A stretch of 64,000 nucleotides of DNA. Origin: an uncultured Collinsella sp. (GTDB lineage: Bacteria > Actinomycetota > Coriobacteriia > Coriobacteriales > Coriobacteriaceae). Below the pieces are notes generated by a model. That model ran no database searches. It was not told the origin of the DNA and saw only the letters and a program-made list of their open reading frames with translations. A program made the translations under genes and the position numbers. The stretch spans positions 120,332 to 184,331 of the forward strand of contig CAAGCW010000003.1 in NCBI GenBank assembly GCA_900768435.1, given 5' to 3'. This document shows, in pieces, positions 34,664 to 43,649 of the stretch. Every line of letters starts with the position of its first letter. The stretch's first letter is position 1.

Positions 34664-36262
34664 CTACTCCCACTCGATGGTCGCCGGCGGCTTGGACGTA
34701 ATGTCGTAGCACACGCGGTTGGCGCCGGGAACCTCGGCCACGATGCGGCCGGAGATGCGGGCCAAGACGTCGTAGGGCAGCTTGGCCCAGTCGGCGGTCA
34801 TGGCGTCGCTGGACTCGACGGCGCGCAGGATGATCGGGCGCTGATAGGTACGCTCGTCGCCCATAACGCCGACGGACTTAATGTCGGGCAGGACCGCGAA
34901 ATACTGCCAGCAGCTGTGCTCGGAGTTGCGCTCGCCGGTCTGCTCAAACAGACGCTGGTTGTAGGCGTCGAGCTCCTCGCGCACGATGGCGTCGGCGTTC
35001 TTGAGGATCTCGAGCTTCTCCTTGTCGACCGCACCGATGATGCGGATGGCAAGGCCCGGGCCCGGGAAGGGCTGACGGAACACGATGTGGCCCGGAAGGC
35101 CGAGCGCCAGACCAAGCGCGCGGACCTCGTCCTTAAAGAAGTGGTCGAGCGGCTCGATGAGGTCGAAGTGCACACCCTCGGGAAACGGGATCAGGTTGTG
35201 GTGGCTCTTGATGGTGGCCGTCTTGCCGCCCGTCTTGCGCGCGCCGGACTCAATGATATCAGGGTAGATGGTGCCCTGAGCCAGGTACTTAACCGGCTTG
35301 CCATCGGTCTCAAGCTGCTGCGCCACGGCGAAGAACTCTTTCCAGAACTGCGTGCCGATGATGCGACGCTTTTCCTCGGGCTCGGTCACACCGGCCAGGA
35401 GCTCGGCATAGCGATCCTCGGCATGGACATGGATAAAGTCGACGTCAAACTGCTTGGTGAAGACCTCCTCCACCTGCTCGGGCTCGCCCTTGCGCAGCAG
35501 ACCGTGATTGATGAACACACAGGTCATCTGCTTGCCCACGGCGCGGGCGCCCAGGGCAGCCACGACGGAGGAGTCGACGCCGCCGGACAGAGCCAGGATC
35601 ACGCGGTCGTCGCCGACCTTCTCGCGGAAGTCCGCCGTCATGGTCTCGGCCAGGTCATCCATGCTCCAGTTGGGCTCCAGGCCGCAGATCTCAAACAGGA
35701 AGTTGCTCAGCAGCTGCTGGCCATACTCGGAGTGCTTGACCTCGGGATGGAACTGCGTGGTGAAGATCTTGCGCTCGGCGCACTCCATCGCAGCGACCGG
35801 GCACACATCGGTGCTGGCGGTAACGGTAAAGCCCTCGGGGACCTCGGAGACGGCGTCGCGGTGGCTCATCCACACGGTCTGCTCCATAGGCGTGGAGTTA
35901 AAGAGCTTGGCGTCGGCCGTGCGCGTGATGGTAGCGCGGCCGTACTCGCCCACCTCGGAGTGGCCGACCTTGCCGCCGAGCGTCACGGCCGTGATCTGAT
36001 GGCCGTAGCAAAAGCCCAGGACCGGAAGGCCCAGGTCAAAGATGGCGGGATCGATGGTGGGAGCGTCCTCGGCATACACAGAAGCCGGACCGCCCGAAAG
36101 GATGAGCGCAGAGGCGTTCATCTCGCGAATCTCGTCGGCCGAAATGTCGCAGGGGACAATCTCGGAATACACGTTGAGGTCGCGGACGCGACGGGCAATG
36201 AGCTGACCGTACTGCGCACCAAAGTCGAGTACGAGGACCTTTGCGGAAGCATTTTGATCCAT
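34664..36262 (-). CDS. guaA: GMP synthase (glutamine-hydrolysing)
   Basis: 532 residues from the ATG at 36262, preceded by AGAGGGGG; the longer frame adds an unlikely leader. It converts XMP to GMP using glutamine and ATP. The N-terminal class I glutaminase has VLDFGAQYGQLIARRVR, the nucleophile in GFCYGHQI and His/Glu in FHPEVKHSE. The ATP-pyrophosphatase has LSGGVDSSVVAALG. The C-terminal dimerisation domain ends CYDITSKPPATIEWE. The length is normal. A 23-codon echo of this end lies at 10316-10387. It is a single gene, divergent from asparaginase. Confidence 0.97.
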   Translation of the reverse strand: MDQNASAKVLVLDFGAQYGQLIARRVRDLNVYSEIVPCDISADEIREMNASALILSGGPASVYAEDAPTIDPAIFDLGLPVLGFCYGHQITAVTLGGKVGHSEVGEYGRATITRTADAKLFNSTPMEQTVWMSHRDAVSEVPEGFTVTASTDVCPVAAMECAERKIFTTQFHPEVKHSEYGQQLLSNFLFEICGLEPNWSMDDLAETMTADFREKVGDDRVILALSGGVDSSVVAALGARAVGKQMTCVFINHGLLRKGEPEQVEEVFTKQFDVDFIHVHAEDRYAELLAGVTEPEEKRRIIGTQFWKEFFAVAQQLETDGKPVKYLAQGTIYPDIIESGARKTGGKTATIKSHHNLIPFPEGVHFDLIEPLDHFFKDEVRALGLALGLPGHIVFRQPFPGPGLAIRIIGAVDKEKLEILKNADAIVREELDAYNQRLFEQTGERNSEHSCWQYFAVLPDIKSVGVMGDERTYQRPIILRAVESSDAMTADWAKLPYDVLARISGRIVAEVPGANRVCYDITSKPPATIEWE

Positions 36263-36528
36263 GGTTTCCCCCTCTTGTTGGCGGGGAGCCGGTGCCCGCC
36301 CGCGCGAATGAACGAAAATAGCCTTCATAGTTTACACGTTATATGGGGTTTCTCGTCCCTCGCAGCCATCAGCGCACGGCAAACGCACGACCTGCACCCT
36401 TTTTAGTGTCGGTTGAAGTGTTACCAATCGTTACAGATGATGTAATACGTTTGAACATTCGACGCCCTGTGCCACAATACTGCCGAACGACTCCGCCCTT
36501 GCGGCGACAAAACGATAGGAATACCAGC

Positions 36529-37542
36529 ATGAAGCGCATCCTTCTCATCGCCACGGGCGGCACCATCGCGTCGACCGAGGACGGCAACGGCCTCTCCCCC
36601 GCCCTGACCGGTGAGGAGCTCGCCCAAAGCGTCCCCGAGATCTCGGGTCTTTGCGAACTTGACGTCGTGCAACCCATGAACATCGACAGTACCAATATGC
36701 GCCCGAGCGACTGGATGCGCATCCGCGATGTCATCGTCGAAGGTTATGCCGATCACGACGGCTTTGTGGTCCTGCACGGCACGGACACCATGAGCTACAC
36801 CGCGGCAGCGCTTTCCTATCTGATTCAGGACAGCCCCAAGCCCATCGTGCTCACCGGTTCGCAAAAGCCCATGGGCAACCCCTTTACCGACGCCAAGCTC
36901 AATCTGTACCAGAGCCTGCTCTATGCGCTCGACGAGCACTCGCACGACGTCTCGATCGTGTTTGGCGGCGTGGCCATTGCCGGCACGCGCGCCCGCAAGC
37001 AGCGCACCATGAGCTTTAACGCGTTCATTAGCGTCAACTATCCGCCCATTGCCTACATCCGCAACGACCGCATCGTGCGCAACGGGCTTCATGGCACCCA
37101 CCAGAATGAGAATCCGGTTCGCTTCTACGACCACATCGATCCGCGCGTGTTTGTTCTTAAGCTCACGCCCGGCGTGAACCCAAGCATACTGGACGTCCTT
37201 GCCGATAGCTACGACGCGGTAATCCTGGAGACCTTTGGCATTGGCGGTATCCCTGAGTTTGGCGAGTCCGGCGAGTCGTTCCAGGAGGCGATTTTTAACT
37301 GGGTCGATTCGGGTCGCACCGTCGTTATGACTACGCAGGTCCCCGAAGAGGGTCTTGACCTGGGTGTTTATGAAGTCGGGCGCGCATACGCCGACCATCC
37401 GGGTATTTTGCGCGGCGACGACATGACCACCGAGACGCTCGTGGCCAAAACCATGTGGGCACTCGGCCAATCGCGCGATGCCGCCGAGATCCAGCGCCTG
37501 TTCTACAGCCAGGTCAACCACGACCGCATCCCGATGGCGTAA
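36529..37542 (+). CDS. ansA: Asparaginase, type I (cytoplasmic)
   Basis: 337 residues from the ATG at 36529; the long upstream frame has no ribosome site, while AGGA precedes this ATG. It hydrolyses asparagine to aspartate and ammonia. The first catalytic threonine is Thr12 in ATGGTIAS; the second motif is LHGTDTMSYTA, and GSQKPMGNPFTDAKLN follows. There is no signal peptide, fitting a cytoplasmic type I enzyme. It could be regulated by a dedicated system but no operator is obvious. Confidence 0.95.
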   Translation: MKRILLIATGGTIASTEDGNGLSPALTGEELAQSVPEISGLCELDVVQPMNIDSTNMRPSDWMRIRDVIVEGYADHDGFVVLHGTDTMSYTAAALSYLIQDSPKPIVLTGSQKPMGNPFTDAKLNLYQSLLYALDEHSHDVSIVFGGVAIAGTRARKQRTMSFNAFISVNYPPIAYIRNDRIVRNGLHGTHQNENPVRFYDHIDPRVFVLKLTPGVNPSILDVLADSYDAVILETFGIGGIPEFGESGESFQEAIFNWVDSGRTVVMTTQVPEEGLDLGVYEVGRAYADHPGILRGDDMTTETLVAKTMWALGQSRDAAEIQRLFYSQVNHDRIPMA

Positions 37543-37564
37543 TTCAGTTGTCGACGGGTATTCC

Positions 37565-37783
37565 CTATTCGATACCCTCGAGAAGCTCTGACACCGTCAT
37601 GCCGAGTGCAGGCGCGATCTTAAATAGAACCTTGAGCGTAAAATTTGCCGTCCCATCTTCGATTCGGTCGAGGTAAGGTCGGCTGATTCCCGCTGCCACA
37701 CAAAAATCGACCTTAGAGATACCAAGGTCCCTGCGTGTCTCTTCGACCCGCCTGCCAAGAATCTGTTTCGCACGTTCGTCCAT
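37565..37783 (-). CDS. XRE-family helix-turn-helix regulator
   Basis: 72 residues, essentially one Cro/C1-type helix-turn-helix: RRVEETRRDLGISKVDFCVAAGISRPYLDRIEDG then LKVLFKIAPALGMTVSELL. It is divergent from a small protein of unknown function, with a perfect palindrome between them, the arrangement of an autoregulated pair. Confidence 0.9.
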   Translation of the reverse strand: MDERAKQILGRRVEETRRDLGISKVDFCVAAGISRPYLDRIEDGTANFTLKVLFKIAPALGMTVSELLEGIE

Positions 37784-37813
37784 GCAGACGAGTTTGAAAT
37801 GGAGCCGAACATA

Positions 37814-37835
37814 AACGTAAACTATAGTTTACGTT
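37814..37835. promoter_or_regulatory. Perfect 22-bp palindrome, XRE operator candidate
   Basis: AACGTAAACTA mirrored by TAGTTTACGTT with no spacer. It lies 30 nt before the xre start and 24 nt before the divergent gene, covering both promoters. Confidence 0.75.
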
Positions 37836-37859
37836 TTGCCGAATACACAGGAGTTTTCT

Positions 37860-38249
37860 ATGTCGGATTCTTCGGTCCGCATGTACCGAGCCACGCTTCG
37901 CACAAACAGCGCACCGCCCAAGCTCGTCGTCGTTGAAGCCGAATGCCTTTCGCCCGATGAGCGCACAGCATTTGCATTGCTATCAAGTCGCGTCGCCGCC
38001 GTTCTGGTCCCTTGCCCGGCGCAAGGTGAACTTGCCATCCAATGCCAAACGCATAGCCGCTCGCTCAATCAGGCTGCCGTAATCGCAACCAGTCAACGCG
38101 GCCTGTCGCTCCTTTTAGAAGCCGGCATTGCACTCGCCCTTCGCGGCGCCGGATACGAAAACGAGGCCGCCGCCGACATGGTCTTTAAACCACGATCGAG
38201 CGGCGGCCTCGCAGCAGCCATTGAATATGTGTGCAGACTCGTTGCCTAA
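37860..38249 (+). CDS. Small protein of unknown function, partner of an XRE regulator
   Basis: 129 residues from the ATG at 37860 (AGGAG six bases upstream). No membrane segment or signal. The N-terminus looks beta-stranded (RMYRATLRTN... KLVVVEAECLS); the middle has SRVAAVLVPCPAQGEL and SLNQAAVIATSQRGLSLLLEAGIALALRGAG. I recognise no family. Its divergent pairing with a small regulator through a perfect palindrome suggests tight joint control. Confidence 0.7.
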   Translation: MSDSSVRMYRATLRTNSAPPKLVVVEAECLSPDERTAFALLSSRVAAVLVPCPAQGELAIQCQTHSRSLNQAAVIATSQRGLSLLLEAGIALALRGAGYENEAAADMVFKPRSSGGLAAAIEYVCRLVA

Positions 38250-38258
38250 AAGGACAAG

Positions 38259-38642
38259 CTAGAAACCAAAGCCAAAGCCCGTTCCGGTAATCGCCGAGTA
38301 CATAAAGTAAACGTTGATCACGTTGAGGAACACGCCTGTGATGCAGCCGTTGCGCAGGTAGCGCTCGCACACGATGCGCGCCATGGCAGCGGAGTCATCA
38401 TTGTTTTTAGCCTGGCGTCCCGCCGTAAAGTACGTCGCCACGCCCAGCAGCAGGTTGAGCACCGGCAGCGCCAGCAGCTCGTAGCTCTTGCCCCAGCGCG
38501 TCACCTCGCCGGCTGCGTTAAACTTCGTTGCCACCTCGGGACCAATGTTGGGGATAACAAACGCTGCGACTACCAGCGGAAGCACCGCAAGCACCAGCAG
38601 CGCGATGCCCATGTAGCCGGCTTTTTTGCCATATTTAAACAT
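38259..38642 (-). CDS. DUF1648-type membrane protein
   Basis: 127 residues with about three or four membrane segments (about 11-31, 55-74, 95-122). It includes KFNAAGEVTRWGKSYELLALP, the signature of DUF1648/SdpI-like proteins. Some SdpI proteins give immunity to toxins (family knowledge). It lies just 11 nt downstream of ychF and may be read with it, though a functional link is unlikely. Confidence 0.75.
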   Translation of the reverse strand: MFKYGKKAGYMGIALLVLAVLPLVVAAFVIPNIGPEVATKFNAAGEVTRWGKSYELLALPVLNLLLGVATYFTAGRQAKNNDDSAAMARIVCERYLRNGCITGVFLNVINVYFMYSAITGTGFGFGF

Positions 38643-38653
38643 GCGCGTCGTCC

Positions 38654-39730
38654 TTACACGTTAAAGCGGAAGTGCACGACGTCGCCATCGGCCATGACAT
38701 AGTCCTTGCCCTCAATACGCAGCTTGCCGGCGGCCTTGGCGCCCTGCTCGCCGCCGAGCTCGATATAGTCGTCATAGCCAATGACCTCGGCCTTAATAAA
38801 GCCGCGTTCAAAGTCGGTGTGGATGACACCGGCAGCCTGCGGAGCGGTCGCGCCCTGGCGAACCGTCCAGGCCTTGACCTCCATCTCGCCAGCCGTAAAG
38901 AACGACTGCAGGCCGAGCAGCTTATAGGCCGCCTGCGCGAGCACGTCCAGGCCGGGCTGCTCCAGGCCCAAGCTCTCCAGGTAGTCGGCCGCGTCCTCGG
39001 GATCGAGCTCGGAAAGCTCGGCCTCGATCTTGGCACAGATGGGCAGCGGCTTGACGCCGTCGATGGGCGCCAGGTCCTCGTTGAGCATGTCCTCGTCTAC
39101 GTTGGCCACGTACAGGATGGGCTTCATGGTGAGCAGGAACAGGCCCTTAGCGGCAGCACGTTCCTCGTCGGTCATCTCCATGGACGCAGCGCGCTTGCCC
39201 TCGTTGAGCCAGGCAAGCAGGCGCTTGGCGACCTCGAACTTGGGCATGAGCTCCTTGTCGCGCTTGGCCTCCTTCTCGAGCTTAGGCAGCTGCTTCTCGA
39301 GCGTGCCCATGTCGGCCAGGATAAGCTCGGTCATGATGGTGTCGGCGTCACCGGCGGGATCGACGAACTCGCCCGTGCGGCCCACCTCGCGCATAACGTT
39401 GGGGTCCTTAAAGTAGCGCACGACCTCGCAGATGGCGTCGGTCTCGCGAATGTTGGCCAGGAACTGGTTACCCAGACCCTCGCCCTCGTTAGCGCCCTTC
39501 ACCAGACCTGCGATGTCGACGAACTCGACCGTCGCCGGCACAATGCGACCCGGGTTGACGATGTCGGCGAGCTTTTGCAGACGGCTATCGGGCACATCGA
39601 CGATACCCACGTTGGGGTCGATCGTGGCGAACGGGTAATTGGCGGCAAGGCCGGTCTTTTTGGTAAGCGCGGTGAACAGCGTCGACTTGCCTACGTTGGG
39701 CAGGCCCACGATACCGATGGAAAGGGACAC
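38654..39730 (-). CDS. ychF: Redox-regulated ATPase YchF (Obg-like)
   Basis: 358 residues from the GTG at 39730, with AAAGGAG five bases upstream; the longer frame has no leader. P-loop GLPNVGKST, switch region IDPNVGIVDVPD and DIAGLVKGANEGEGLGNQFL are diagnostic. A coiled coil follows (about 130-190), then the C-terminal TGS domain (ELGGEQGAKAAGKLRIEGKDYVMADGDVVHFRFNV). YchF hydrolyses ATP and binds ribosomes. Confidence 0.97.
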   Translation of the reverse strand: MSLSIGIVGLPNVGKSTLFTALTKKTGLAANYPFATIDPNVGIVDVPDSRLQKLADIVNPGRIVPATVEFVDIAGLVKGANEGEGLGNQFLANIRETDAICEVVRYFKDPNVMREVGRTGEFVDPAGDADTIMTELILADMGTLEKQLPKLEKEAKRDKELMPKFEVAKRLLAWLNEGKRAASMEMTDEERAAAKGLFLLTMKPILYVANVDEDMLNEDLAPIDGVKPLPICAKIEAELSELDPEDAADYLESLGLEQPGLDVLAQAAYKLLGLQSFFTAGEMEVKAWTVRQGATAPQAAGVIHTDFERGFIKAEVIGYDDYIELGGEQGAKAAGKLRIEGKDYVMADGDVVHFRFNV

Positions 39731-39844
39731 GACAGCTCCTTTTGGTACAAGCATTTCAAACTGCATAAGTATAGCGCCGCCGCAGCATCTGGGCGAACCC
39801 GGACGCCACGGCGGCACGAATGAAGCAGAGATAGAGGTCGCTGA

Positions 39845-41098
39845 CTAGTCCGCGAGCTTTTCCACCTGGTCGAGCATCTTGTCAAGCTTGGCCTTTGCCT
39901 CGGCCTTGACCTTCTCAGCTTCTTCGTGAGCCTTCGCCTTCTGGGCGGCCTTTTCCTCGGCTTCGGGATCGACGACGACCAGATTGGACGCGTCATGCTT
40001 AACTAACTTGAGCGCATGCTCGGGGCACACCTTGACGCAGGCACCGCAGCCCAAACAATACGTGGACTCCAACGCAAAGCGGCCGCTTCCCACCAAATCG
40101 CAGGCGAACGTGGGACATACATTGACACACTCGCCACACGACGTGCACTTGTCAAAATCGCACTCCGGCGTGCTCACCTGCATGTTCTGGGCAAGCTCGG
40201 GGTGGTTTTGCAGCGTCGAGAGCACCAGCTGCCGCCCGTGCGTGAGCGAACGGCGACGCTTGGTCGTCGTGGTGCCGCACATGGTGTTGAGCGTACGCTC
40301 AAGCTGCGTGATCTGGTGACGGTGGGCCTTCAACTTCTGCGTCACCGAGGCCAGTGCCGCCGTTGCCGGATTGAGCTTTGTCACGGTAAGGCCCGTGGTG
40401 CGGGCGATCTTTTCCATGTACTCCTTGCGCTCGTACTCGCGGCGCTTATGACATTTGAGGCTCTTGGGATCGACCTCCAGACCCATGCCCGTACCGGCCC
40501 ACTCCTCGGCGGTAGCAATGGCCTCGCCCAGGATGTCCTCACCGCCGGTGTTGCGGCACTTATCGCACACGCCCAGTGGCAGGTAGACGCTCACGTTGGG
40601 ATAGTCGGCCAGCACCGAGAACCAGGTCTCGGCGGTAATATCGCCCACGCAGGCGACAACAACCTCGTTCTCGCGCGGCATGCGCTTAAGGGCACGCGTG
40701 CAGGTAACGTAGGCGGTCTCGTGGCTCGTAGCCGCCGAGACAATGTCGTCGTAAAGGTTTTTGGGCGCCAGACGCGGCGAAATAATCGCCTCAGTCGGAC
40801 AGGCGGCAGCGCACAGGCCGCACTTGCGGCAGGTATCGAGGATCTCGATGGCGTCTTCCTCGACCTCGATGGCGTTGACCGGGCACACGTCCATGCACGC
40901 GGTGCAGCCGCTCTTTTCGTTTTTGCAGGTCAGACACGGAATCGTGTTGCCGCGCGGACGCTCCTTGTAATCGGCAGGATTCCACTGCGGCGCCGACGGA
41001 TCGAGCGCGTCGGTCACGCCGCCAAGCGGGTTTTTAAGAAAGTCGAAACCCTTGCTGATCTCGATAATGTCATCAAACAGATCGTGTTCCTGCGCCAT
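39845..41098 (-). CDS. Multi-cluster 4Fe-4S ferredoxin-type protein
   Basis: 417 residues from the ATG at 41098, six bases after GGGAGGGG. The N-terminal half has CxxC-type motifs (CLTCKNEKSGCTACMDVCP, CRKCGLCAAACP); the C-terminal half has two more (CTSCGECVNVCP, CLGCGACVKVCP). Between is a ~180-residue region with VVACVGDITAETWFSVLADYP and another CDKC pair. It ends in a highly charged Lys/Glu/Ala helix. This looks like an electron-transfer adaptor for an unknown oxidoreductase. It lies upstream of two iron-type dehydrogenases on the same strand. Confidence 0.8.
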   Translation of the reverse strand: MAQEHDLFDDIIEISKGFDFLKNPLGGVTDALDPSAPQWNPADYKERPRGNTIPCLTCKNEKSGCTACMDVCPVNAIEVEEDAIEILDTCRKCGLCAAACPTEAIISPRLAPKNLYDDIVSAATSHETAYVTCTRALKRMPRENEVVVACVGDITAETWFSVLADYPNVSVYLPLGVCDKCRNTGGEDILGEAIATAEEWAGTGMGLEVDPKSLKCHKRREYERKEYMEKIARTTGLTVTKLNPATAALASVTQKLKAHRHQITQLERTLNTMCGTTTTKRRRSLTHGRQLVLSTLQNHPELAQNMQVSTPECDFDKCTSCGECVNVCPTFACDLVGSGRFALESTYCLGCGACVKVCPEHALKLVKHDASNLVVVDPEAEEKAAQKAKAHEEAEKVKAEAKAKLDKMLDQVEKLAD

Positions 41099-41249
41099 GC
41101 GCGGCCCCTCCCTGAGCAGTGCAAACAAGCAAGAGATAATAATACGCTATCGGCCCGTGCCTCGGGCAAATTACACGCGGAGCACCTTTGCGGCAAATAG
41201 CCTATGGCCTATCGCCGCCCCGATTGCACAAGGTCGATCAAGCGCCAAG

Positions 41250-42317
41250 CTATGCCTCGCGCATGAGCTCGACGAGCTTTTGCTTGGTCACCTTGGCCTG
41301 CTCGTTGGCCATATTGCGTTCGTTTCTAAAGGCCGCATCCGCAACGCTCATCAGGTCGGCATCGGAAATCTCGCCAAGGCCCAGCTCCTCGAGCGTCGTC
41401 GGCAGACCGACGCGCTGACAAAACTCGAGCACCTGTTCAAGCTCGGGCGCACGCTCCAGACGAAGCTGGACCACCAGACCAAACGCCACGGCCTCGCCGT
41501 GCATAGCCTTGCACTCGGGCAAAATCGTCAGGCCGTTGGCGATGGCATGCGCCAACGCCAAGCCACCGCTCTCAAAGCCAACGCCCGAAAGCAGGATGTT
41601 GCACTCGATCAGGCGTTCAACCGCCGGCGATGTACGCCCCTTTTTGAGATCGCGCTTGGCAGCGACGCCGCATTCCATAAGCGTGTCGTAGCAGGCACGT
41701 GCCGCGACCAGTGCCAAGTGCCCCGGCGCGCCACCGTGCTCGTTCGCACCTCTCGCCGCGGCGCACGAACGCGCCTCGAAGTACGTTGCCAGCGCATCGC
41801 CCATACCAGCGACCGTCATACGCAGTGGGGCCGCCGCGACCACGTTGGTATCGACCACGACCAGGTCCGGATTCTTCTCGAGCATCAGATAGCGATCGAA
41901 CGACCCATCCTCGTGATACAGCACCGAAATCGCGCTGCACGGGCCGTCCATCGAAGCCGCCGTGGGGCATACACACAACGGCAGCTCAGCATAAAACGCA
42001 ACGGCCTTTGCGATATCGAGCATCTTGCCGCCGCCAATGCCCACCACCATGTCGCAATACTCGGCCTGGGCTTCCTTGGCCATTTCGACAACGGCATCTT
42101 CCGTACACGGACCGTTGTAAATCTTAAAGAACGGCTCGCTTAGATCTTCATCCAGAAATCCATCGACGATCTGCCTGCACAGCCGATCCTCGGTGCCCTG
42201 GTCAAACAAGACATAGGCAGCGCAGCCCAACCATGACAAATACCTGCCCTGACGCGAAAGTTCGCCCGGCCCCTGAACATACCGGCCGGGACCGCCGTAA
42301 ACCATAGGAAGCGCCAT
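41250..42317 (-). CDS. Iron-containing alcohol dehydrogenase, glycerol dehydrogenase-like
   Basis: 355 residues. It keeps the NAD-binding GIGGGKMLDIAKAVAF and metal-site residues: Asp in GMGDALATYFEAR, His in ALAHAIANGL and AMHGEAVAFG. It resembles the neighbouring GldA over its whole length, so it is a diverged paralogue. SMDGPCSAISVLYHEDGSF aligns with the substrate loop of the neighbour. The true substrate may be glycerol, a C3-C4 diol or another polyol. Confidence 0.88.
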   Translation of the reverse strand: MALPMVYGGPGRYVQGPGELSRQGRYLSWLGCAAYVLFDQGTEDRLCRQIVDGFLDEDLSEPFFKIYNGPCTEDAVVEMAKEAQAEYCDMVVGIGGGKMLDIAKAVAFYAELPLCVCPTAASMDGPCSAISVLYHEDGSFDRYLMLEKNPDLVVVDTNVVAAAPLRMTVAGMGDALATYFEARSCAAARGANEHGGAPGHLALVAARACYDTLMECGVAAKRDLKKGRTSPAVERLIECNILLSGVGFESGGLALAHAIANGLTILPECKAMHGEAVAFGLVVQLRLERAPELEQVLEFCQRVGLPTTLEELGLGEISDADLMSVADAAFRNERNMANEQAKVTKQKLVELMREA

Positions 42318-42347
42318 ACGAGAATCCGCCCTTCATCAAACAACGAT

Positions 42348-42412
42348 TGGTGCAAAGTAACCTGACCCCTTTGCACCAACTTGGTGCGATGGGGTCAGGT
42401 TAGTTTGCACCA
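42348..42412. repeat. 65-nt imperfect palindrome of the CAAAG...CTTTG family
   Basis: Reads almost the same on both strands: TGGTGCAAAGTAACCTGACCC ... GGGTCAGGTTAGTTTGCACCA, with a nested TTGGTGCAAA / TTTGCACCAA stem at 42347-42379. Confidence 0.8.
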
Positions 42413-42419
42413 TAGCAAA

Positions 42420-42452
42420 AAGGGGCAAAGCCGTCTGCTGGCTTTGCCCCTT
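42420..42452 (-). terminator. Terminator of gldA
   Basis: Thirteen-bp stem AAGGGGCAAAGCC with complement, 7-nt loop, then TTTTTGC on the minus strand. Confidence 0.85.
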
Positions 42453-42464
42453 CCTTAGCTTGAT

Positions 42465-43565
42465 TTACTCATCCATGAGATAGTAATGACCCAGTGCGTC
42501 GGCACCCAGGATGGCGTTTGCGACCATCTCGGGCGTCACCTCAAACGGCATGTTGCACATGGTGTCATCGGGCGCGCAGGCGGCCTCGGCAACAATCATG
42601 GCCTGCTCGCGCGTAAGCTCGGCAACGCCAAGTTCCTTCATCGTGACCGGCAGGCCCAGCTCAATGCAGAAGCCCAAGACTTCCTCGAGCTTCTCGGTCG
42701 GGGCATCCTCGAGTACCAGCTGGACGATGGTGCCGAAGGCGACCTTCTCGCCGTGATACATGTTGTGGCACTCGGGCAGCATCGTCAGACCATTGTGGAT
42801 GGCATGAGCAGCAGCAAGGCCCGAGCTCTCAAAGCCAATGCCCGAAAGCAGCGTATTGGCCTCGATGATGCGCTCGACGGCAGGCGTGAGCGCACCCTTC
42901 TCCAGCGCAACCTTGGCCTTGACGCCATCGGCCATGAGCGTCTCATAGCAGAGCTTGGCGAGCGCCAGGCCGGCCATGCCGCCCTTGCCGCCAGCGCAGG
43001 TGCCGCCGTCGGCATCGTGCGTCGCCTGGGCCTCGAAATAGGTTGCGAGCGCATCGCCCATACCGGAAACCGTCAGGCGCACCGGGCTCGCCGCGATAAC
43101 CGTCGTATCCATCAGGACAATGTTGGGGTTTGCCTTCAGGAAGAGGTACTTGTCGAACTGGCCGTCATCGGTATAGAGCACCGAAAGCGCCGAGCACGGG
43201 GCATCGGTCGAAGCAATGGTGGGGCAAATGATAACCGGGGATTCCAGGTAATAGGCAACGGCCTTCGCGGTGTCGAGGATCTTGCCGCCACCGACGCCGA
43301 CGATGATGTCGCAACCGTTGTCACGGGCGAGCGCAACCAGGCGATCGACCTCGCCCTTGGAGCACTCACCGTTAAAGTCCTCAAACAGCAGCTCGGCCTT
43401 AGCCTCGGCAAAGCCGCCCTCGATCTTGGCGCCGACGCGCTTCTTGCCCGAAGGCGTCACGATGACGAGGGCCTTAGCGCCGAGCGGCTCGACATAGGAA
43501 CCGAGCTTGGCCAGCTCGTCCGGACCCTGGATGTACTTGCTGGGGCTATTGAAGATTGCAGCCAT
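42465..43565 (-). CDS. gldA: Glycerol dehydrogenase
   Basis: 366 residues. It oxidises glycerol to dihydroxyacetone with NAD. NAD loop GVGGGKILDTAKAVAYY, substrate loop STDAPCSALSVLYTDDGQF and metal ligands in GMGDALATYFEA, AAHAIHNGL and MYHGEKVAFG are all present. The length matches GldA. It has its own terminator between it and the neighbouring paralogue, and another terminator separates it from the alcohol dehydrogenase upstream, so the three dehydrogenases are probably separate units. Confidence 0.92.
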   Translation of the reverse strand: MAAIFNSPSKYIQGPDELAKLGSYVEPLGAKALVIVTPSGKKRVGAKIEGGFAEAKAELLFEDFNGECSKGEVDRLVALARDNGCDIIVGVGGGKILDTAKAVAYYLESPVIICPTIASTDAPCSALSVLYTDDGQFDKYLFLKANPNIVLMDTTVIAASPVRLTVSGMGDALATYFEAQATHDADGGTCAGGKGGMAGLALAKLCYETLMADGVKAKVALEKGALTPAVERIIEANTLLSGIGFESSGLAAAHAIHNGLTMLPECHNMYHGEKVAFGTIVQLVLEDAPTEKLEEVLGFCIELGLPVTMKELGVAELTREQAMIVAEAACAPDDTMCNMPFEVTPEMVANAILGADALGHYYLMDE

Positions 43566-43596
43566 TTTTATCCCACTCTCTAATAATTAAAAAGAA

Positions 43597-43628
43597 AGGG
43601 GCTCCGTACAGATACGTGCGGAGCCCCT
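43597..43628 (-). terminator. Terminator of the alcohol dehydrogenase
   Basis: Ten-bp perfect stem AGGGGCTCCG / CGGAGCCCCT, then TTTCTTTTTAA on the minus strand. Confidence 0.85.
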
Positions 43629-43649
43629 CGTTACGATAACAAGAGTCGA

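Noticed and set aside
34914..36406. Long plus-strand frame opposite guaA
   Set aside because: Antisense shadow of a fully recognisable GMP synthase.
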